A DNA stretch of 37,623 bases from Sphingobacterium allocomposti (GTDB lineage Bacteria > Bacteroidota > Bacteroidia > Sphingobacteriales > Sphingobacteriaceae). Both the position numbers and the translations under genes were made by a program. The first letter of the stretch is position 1. Each line of letters starts with the position of its first letter. Where the stretch lies: the NCBI RefSeq assembly GCF_008124885.1, contig NZ_VNHX01000033.1:1-37623 (forward strand), written 5' to 3'. Positions 34,644 to 37,623 of this stretch are shown piece after piece. The notes beneath the pieces are model-generated. The model saw nothing but the letters and a program-made list of their open reading frames with translations, did no database searches and was not told where the DNA came from.

Positions 34644-35172
34644 TTGTTTTTTTATGGTGGTGCTTCTGTTGATGTTTTGCTCCTGTATAGACGTCGCTAA
34701 CAAAAAGACGACGTTAGCAATCGAAGATAACGGAAGACATTACTATCCGCTGCTTGCAGGGCAACAGAAGGATCTTTCCTTCAACTTGAAGAATACGGGG
34801 AAGAATCCGTTGCTCATAACCGACATTATCACCTCGTGCGGATGTCTTAAGGCCGACGGCGATGGCGTCCGTTTTTCTATTCCGCCGGGAAAGGAGCGTA
34901 TGCTGACCCTAAGCTACAATAGCGCCAAAAACGTCGGGTATGTGAAACACTACGTCATGCTCTACGGTAATTTTGAAGGAAAGGCATATGAAGAGATTAC
35001 GTTCGACATCAATGTTGTTCCGAATGCGATGTACACGAAGGATTATGAAGAGTTATATGCCGAAGAGGTAGACAGCCGCGCCGGAGTTGAGCAGCTGGTG
35101 GAAGGGGAGGAAAACAACAAAGGATACTATATGGATGAGGATTTTAAAAAGAGCATACATGACAATAAATAG
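34624..35172 (+). CDS. DUF1573 lipoprotein
   Basis: 182-aa predicted lipoprotein. GTG at 34621 also opens the frame; ATG at 34624 is preferred. The signal segment ends FCSC with the lipidated Cys about residue 21. Residues about 35-125 are a DUF1573 immunoglobulin-like domain: LSFNLKNTGKNPLLITDIITSCGC is the diagnostic core, followed by IPPGKERMLTLSYNSA. An acidic tail (about 130-182, EDYEELYAEEV...GEENNKG) is unusual. It is the last gene of the overlapping cluster. The family's function is not known; secretion-related or surface roles are assumed from this context. Confidence 0.86.
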   Translation: MKYVYINCFFMVVLLLMFCSCIDVANKKTTLAIEDNGRHYYPLLAGQQKDLSFNLKNTGKNPLLITDIITSCGCLKADGDGVRFSIPPGKERMLTLSYNSAKNVGYVKHYVMLYGNFEGKAYEEITFDINVVPNAMYTKDYEELYAEEVDSRAGVEQLVEGEENNKGYYMDEDFKKSIHDNK

Positions 35173-35303
35173 TCTTTATAGTAAATTATTTCATTGGTTA
35201 TTAATTTATTAGCTGTTTTAGTGCGCTTTGTCATTGGGAGAACAAATAGAATTTTAGATATTTAGCATTATCTGCACATCGCCATGATGTTAAATATCTA
35301 CAT

Positions 35304-35717
35304 ATGCATTCAGGATCTTATGACCCAAAGGACTTGTTGTCCACACTTATGGAAGTTGAAAGGAGGCTAGAGACAACGATCGAAAAGCATTGTCCAGATA
35401 AACAATTGTCTTTGTCCGAGGATCTGGATAAAGCACTGGAAGATTTCTTACAGTTAAAAGAGGTGAAGGACAATGAAATCGGATACTTATCGTCGCAATT
35501 GGCTCTATTGCACCTGCGTAAGGAGGTTGAAAAGGCGATTAATGTCGTAGTGGAGTCGAATAACCTACGTGCGTATCATGATTTCGGCTTGCATAAGGGC
35601 GCTTTTAGAGTGAGCGAACCAACACAGAAGGGGTGGGTACCAGGAAAGACGGCATTGCTGACTGTTCTGGCAGGACTTCTGATTGCGGCGGTCTCTCTCT
35701 TTTTTATGGTCCGGTAG
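35304..35717 (+). CDS. Small tail-anchored coiled-coil protein
   Basis: 137 aa, no signal peptide. Residues 10-90 are mostly helical with heptad-like Leu spacing (LLSTLMEVERRLETTIEK, LSEDLDKALEDFLQLKEVKD, LSSQLALLHLRKEVEKAI). Then a short basic linker (TQKGWVPGKTA) and one C-terminal membrane segment (about 115-136, LLTVLAGLLIAAVSLFFMVR). This is a tail-anchored topology. I do not recognise a family. It lies 131 bp after the DUF1573 gene, probably with its own promoter (TTTG at 35227 and a TAGAATTT 16 nt on are weak candidates), and may help link the operon to the following regulator. Confidence 0.6.
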   Translation: MHSGSYDPKDLLSTLMEVERRLETTIEKHCPDKQLSLSEDLDKALEDFLQLKEVKDNEIGYLSSQLALLHLRKEVEKAINVVVESNNLRAYHDFGLHKGAFRVSEPTQKGWVPGKTALLTVLAGLLIAAVSLFFMVR

Positions 35718-35801
35718 ATTTTCTGATTACCTTCTCTATCTTGTTCTTTATACGTACGTGTAGCGCACGACGATAGTCAAAATCTGTACTTAGGTATTCT
35801 T

Positions 35802-37385
35802 ATGAAACCACGTTATTTTTTCCTTTTTTGGATGTTCGGCCTTGTCATGCCCCTGAGAGGGCACGATCATGAGGGAGCACAATTCAACCGGCGATATCTT
35901 GAGGTGTCGGTATCCCTGCTGGCTACGGACATTCAGGCGGCGCACCGCGTGGCAGATTCGCTTCGGAGGGTTGCGAATACGGATGAGCAGAAGATTAAAG
36001 CGCATATGTTGTTGGCAAACCTGTATAAAAACGGAGGGGATTTAGAGCAGTGTATGAAAAATGCCGCGAAGGCCGATACGATTGCGAATACAACGATGAA
36101 CTACTCCTGGCAGGCATCTACGTCGGGCTTTCTGGCCACTTTCTTTCGCCAGCTCGGGCTGTTAAGAGCGTCTAAACATTACTTGGAGAAGGCTGAAAAA
36201 GCAAATGAACGTCAGATGGATGAAAACATGAAATTGCTGACGAAGATCAATATTTTGCATGAGCGCGTTTTTCATTGTGTCGAGGAAGAGGATTTTATAG
36301 GAGCGCGTAACTTCGCTCAGGAGGCGGCGGCCAACATCCGTATGAGCAGCAAAGACGACAAAAAGGCAGTGCTGATCAAAGCGACAAACGACCAGCTCAT
36401 AGGCCTTTGCGAATTTTATCTGGGCGATATGGAGGCGGCAGAGTCCTTTCTGAACTCGTCTCTTGATAAAATAGGCGCTGTGGAGAGCAACCTGAAACCG
36501 TATATCTACAGGGCGCTGGCCGACGTTGCGATAAAAAAAAGAGAGATGCCGCAGGCACTGACTTATCTAAAGATGGTCGAACCTTACTTAGAAACAGGAG
36601 ATGTGGAGGAACTCAAGCTGTGGACGTATGAAACTTGGTCTCGATATTACGAAGCCATGGGTGATCCCGCCAGGTCGGTCGAATACAAATCGTTGGCTAT
36701 CGACCTCCGCGAGAAAAGGGATAGTGTCGTTAAAGAGCTGTCCGATCAGTTAATCGAAGACTTCCGTACAACCAAGCGGATATACAGAAGCCGTTATACA
36801 TTTGCTGTGGGCGGGATCCTATGTGTGTTATTTGCTGCGTCGATCGGTGTGATCTACTTTTATAACAGACAGCGAAGATATAAGGAGAAATACGGGCTGA
36901 TAAAAGCGAGGGCAAATAATAAGCCACCGGAGACAACATTGGTGATGGATACTTCGGTTGCTTCAACTAAGACGGTGGATGTGGCGGGTGTACCCAACAA
37001 AGAAATCAGTATGCCGAAGGATACGGAGACACGGCTGTATCAGCAGTTTCTGAAACAGGAGGCCGCGCTTTTTTTTCTGGAGAAAGGCGTTACCCTGGGA
37101 CAGTTGGCAACGAACATGGGGACAAACGCACGTTATGTTACCCATATTATAAGGAAGTTCCGTGGAAGGGACTTTTACGATTACATCCAAACGAGCCGTG
37201 TAGAGTACATTATCGAACAGCTGCGAAATTCGCCGGAGTTGCTGGAGTTTAAACTGTCGTATCTGGCGGATATGTGCGGGTTTACTTCCTCGAGTAAATT
37301 TTCAACGGCTTTTAAACAGGTTACAGGCATGCCTCCGTCGGCCTTTGTACAGTTTATCAAGAAAGCGAAGGAGGAGGATAAATAG
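35802..37385 (+). CDS. TPR-repeat, membrane-anchored AraC-type regulator
   Basis: 527-aa one-component regulator spanning the inner membrane. A signal peptide-like start (MKPRYFFLFWMFGLVMPLRG) leads to a periplasmic TPR-like region (about 30-290), then one membrane helix (about 331-354, YTFAVGGILCVLFAASIGVIYFY), and a cytoplasmic AraC-type HTH domain (about 420-520: VTLGQLATNMGTNARYVTHIIRKFRGRDFYDYIQTSRVEYIIEQL, and LSYLADMCGFTSSSKFSTAFKQVTGMPPSAFVQF). This arrangement recurs in Bacteroidota: a periplasmic signal is passed to DNA. Its position right after the exopolysaccharide cluster suggests control of that cluster or response to its product; this is inferred. Confidence 0.9.
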   Translation: MKPRYFFLFWMFGLVMPLRGHDHEGAQFNRRYLEVSVSLLATDIQAAHRVADSLRRVANTDEQKIKAHMLLANLYKNGGDLEQCMKNAAKADTIANTTMNYSWQASTSGFLATFFRQLGLLRASKHYLEKAEKANERQMDENMKLLTKINILHERVFHCVEEEDFIGARNFAQEAAANIRMSSKDDKKAVLIKATNDQLIGLCEFYLGDMEAAESFLNSSLDKIGAVESNLKPYIYRALADVAIKKREMPQALTYLKMVEPYLETGDVEELKLWTYETWSRYYEAMGDPARSVEYKSLAIDLREKRDSVVKELSDQLIEDFRTTKRIYRSRYTFAVGGILCVLFAASIGVIYFYNRQRRYKEKYGLIKARANNKPPETTLVMDTSVASTKTVDVAGVPNKEISMPKDTETRLYQQFLKQEAALFFLEKGVTLGQLATNMGTNARYVTHIIRKFRGRDFYDYIQTSRVEYIIEQLRNSPELLEFKLSYLADMCGFTSSSKFSTAFKQVTGMPPSAFVQFIKKAKEEDK

Positions 37386-37474
37386 GGGAAGGATATAGGA
37401 GGAGGCTATCAGAAACTTCGACATCTATCAGAGAAATGAAAAGAGGTTGTCTAAAAAGCCTTTTTTTAAAAAGG

Positions 37475-37507
37475 AATCCCCGATACGTGAAAGTGTCGGG
37501 GATTTTT
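37475..37507 (+). terminator. Strong hairpin terminator inside the IS left end
   Basis: AATCCCCGATAC (37475-37486) pairs with GTGTCGGGGATT (37493-37504), one G-U pair and a 6-nt loop, with a run of five T at 37503-37507. It would stop transcripts running from the regulator gene into the transposase. Confidence 0.75.
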
Positions 37508-37553
37508 ATTGTTTGTCCTAAAAAATGGTTATTTTTAGGTGCACCCAAACAAT

Positions 37554-37623
37554 ATGGCAAACATACTATTCAAAGCATTACCATCCAATAGTCCGAGTCT
37601 TTTTCCGGAAGATATTTTTGCAA
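37554..37623 (+). CDS. IS1182-like transposase, N-terminus only (cut by window edge)
   Basis: ATG at 37554 opens MANILFKALPSNSPSLFPEDIFA and remains open to the end of the window. The pattern FK.L..N.PSLFP..IFA is the conserved opening of IS1182-family transposases in Bacteroidota as I recall them. Only 23 codons are visible, so family assignment rests mainly on this and the end sequence. Confidence 0.65.
   Translation, partial: MANILFKALPSNSPSLFPEDIFA

Larger units (their letters stand above)
37443..37623 (+). mobile_element. Left end of an IS1182-like insertion sequence
   Basis: GAGGTTGTCTAAAAAG starting about 37443 resembles the terminal inverted repeat of Bacteroidota IS1182 elements (GAGGCTGTCTCAAAAG type). 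It is followed by a strong hairpin and then a transposase start at 37554. Right end and target duplication lie outside the window, so the boundary is approximate. Confidence 0.65.

Overview
The window looks like a chromosomal segment from a Bacteroidota bacterium, most likely Sphingobacteriaceae. The evidence is a SusC/SusD pair, a hybrid two-component (HTCC) regulator, DUF4959/DUF5000 and DUF4998 surface lipoproteins, AT-rich rather than Shine-Dalgarno leaders, and TAnnTTTG-type -7 promoter elements. Base composition is near-balanced, which would suit a Parapedobacter-like genus, but the genus is a guess.

Region 1 (about 58-16430) is a polysaccharide utilization locus (PUL). A leftward HTCC sensor/regulator faces a rightward operon: SusC transporter, SusD lipoprotein, two surface lipoproteins (DUF4959/DUF5126/DUF5000-like, then DUF4998/DUF5013-like), a lipoprotein with FnIII-like modules and a HExxH metallopeptidase-like domain, a short broken-gene remnant, and a two-domain enzyme joining GH16 to an exo-beta-1,3-galactanase-type GH43. 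The active-site signatures suggest a beta-1,3-galactan such as type II arabinogalactan as substrate. A 13-bp direct repeat with 21-bp period between the HTCC gene and susC is a candidate HTCC operator. An AraC-type regulator closes the locus.

Region 2 (about 16595-21911) holds single genes: a macrolide 2'-phosphotransferase homologue, a YciE/YciF ferritin-like protein, a family I pyrophosphatase with an unusual extra C-terminal domain, a GAF histidine kinase with no adjacent response regulator, and an ECF-type sigma factor with no adjacent anti-sigma gene.

Region 3 (about 21886-23800) is gene-poor and repeat-rich. It has two copies of a composite hairpin element, a 20-bp tandem repeat, several terminator-like hairpins, an apparent orphan SusC-type leader, and one small conserved-looking hypothetical gene.

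Region 4 (about 23999-37385) centres on a tightly packed operon: HEAT-repeat membrane protein, processive GT2 synthase, TPR protein with outer-membrane barrel, DUF4838 glycosidase-like protein and DUF1573 lipoprotein. Its logic resembles synthase-dependent exopolysaccharide export (PgaC/PgaA or Bcs/Pel type), but the usual deacetylase is absent and a DUF4838 protein takes the hydrolase-like place. It is flanked by three membrane-embedded DNA-binding regulators (LytTR-like, 7-TM AraC, TPR-TM-AraC) and a small tail-anchored protein. This is the best candidate for an undescribed system in the window.

The right edge (about 37441-37623) enters the left end of an IS1182-like insertion sequence, with a transposase gene cut off by the window.
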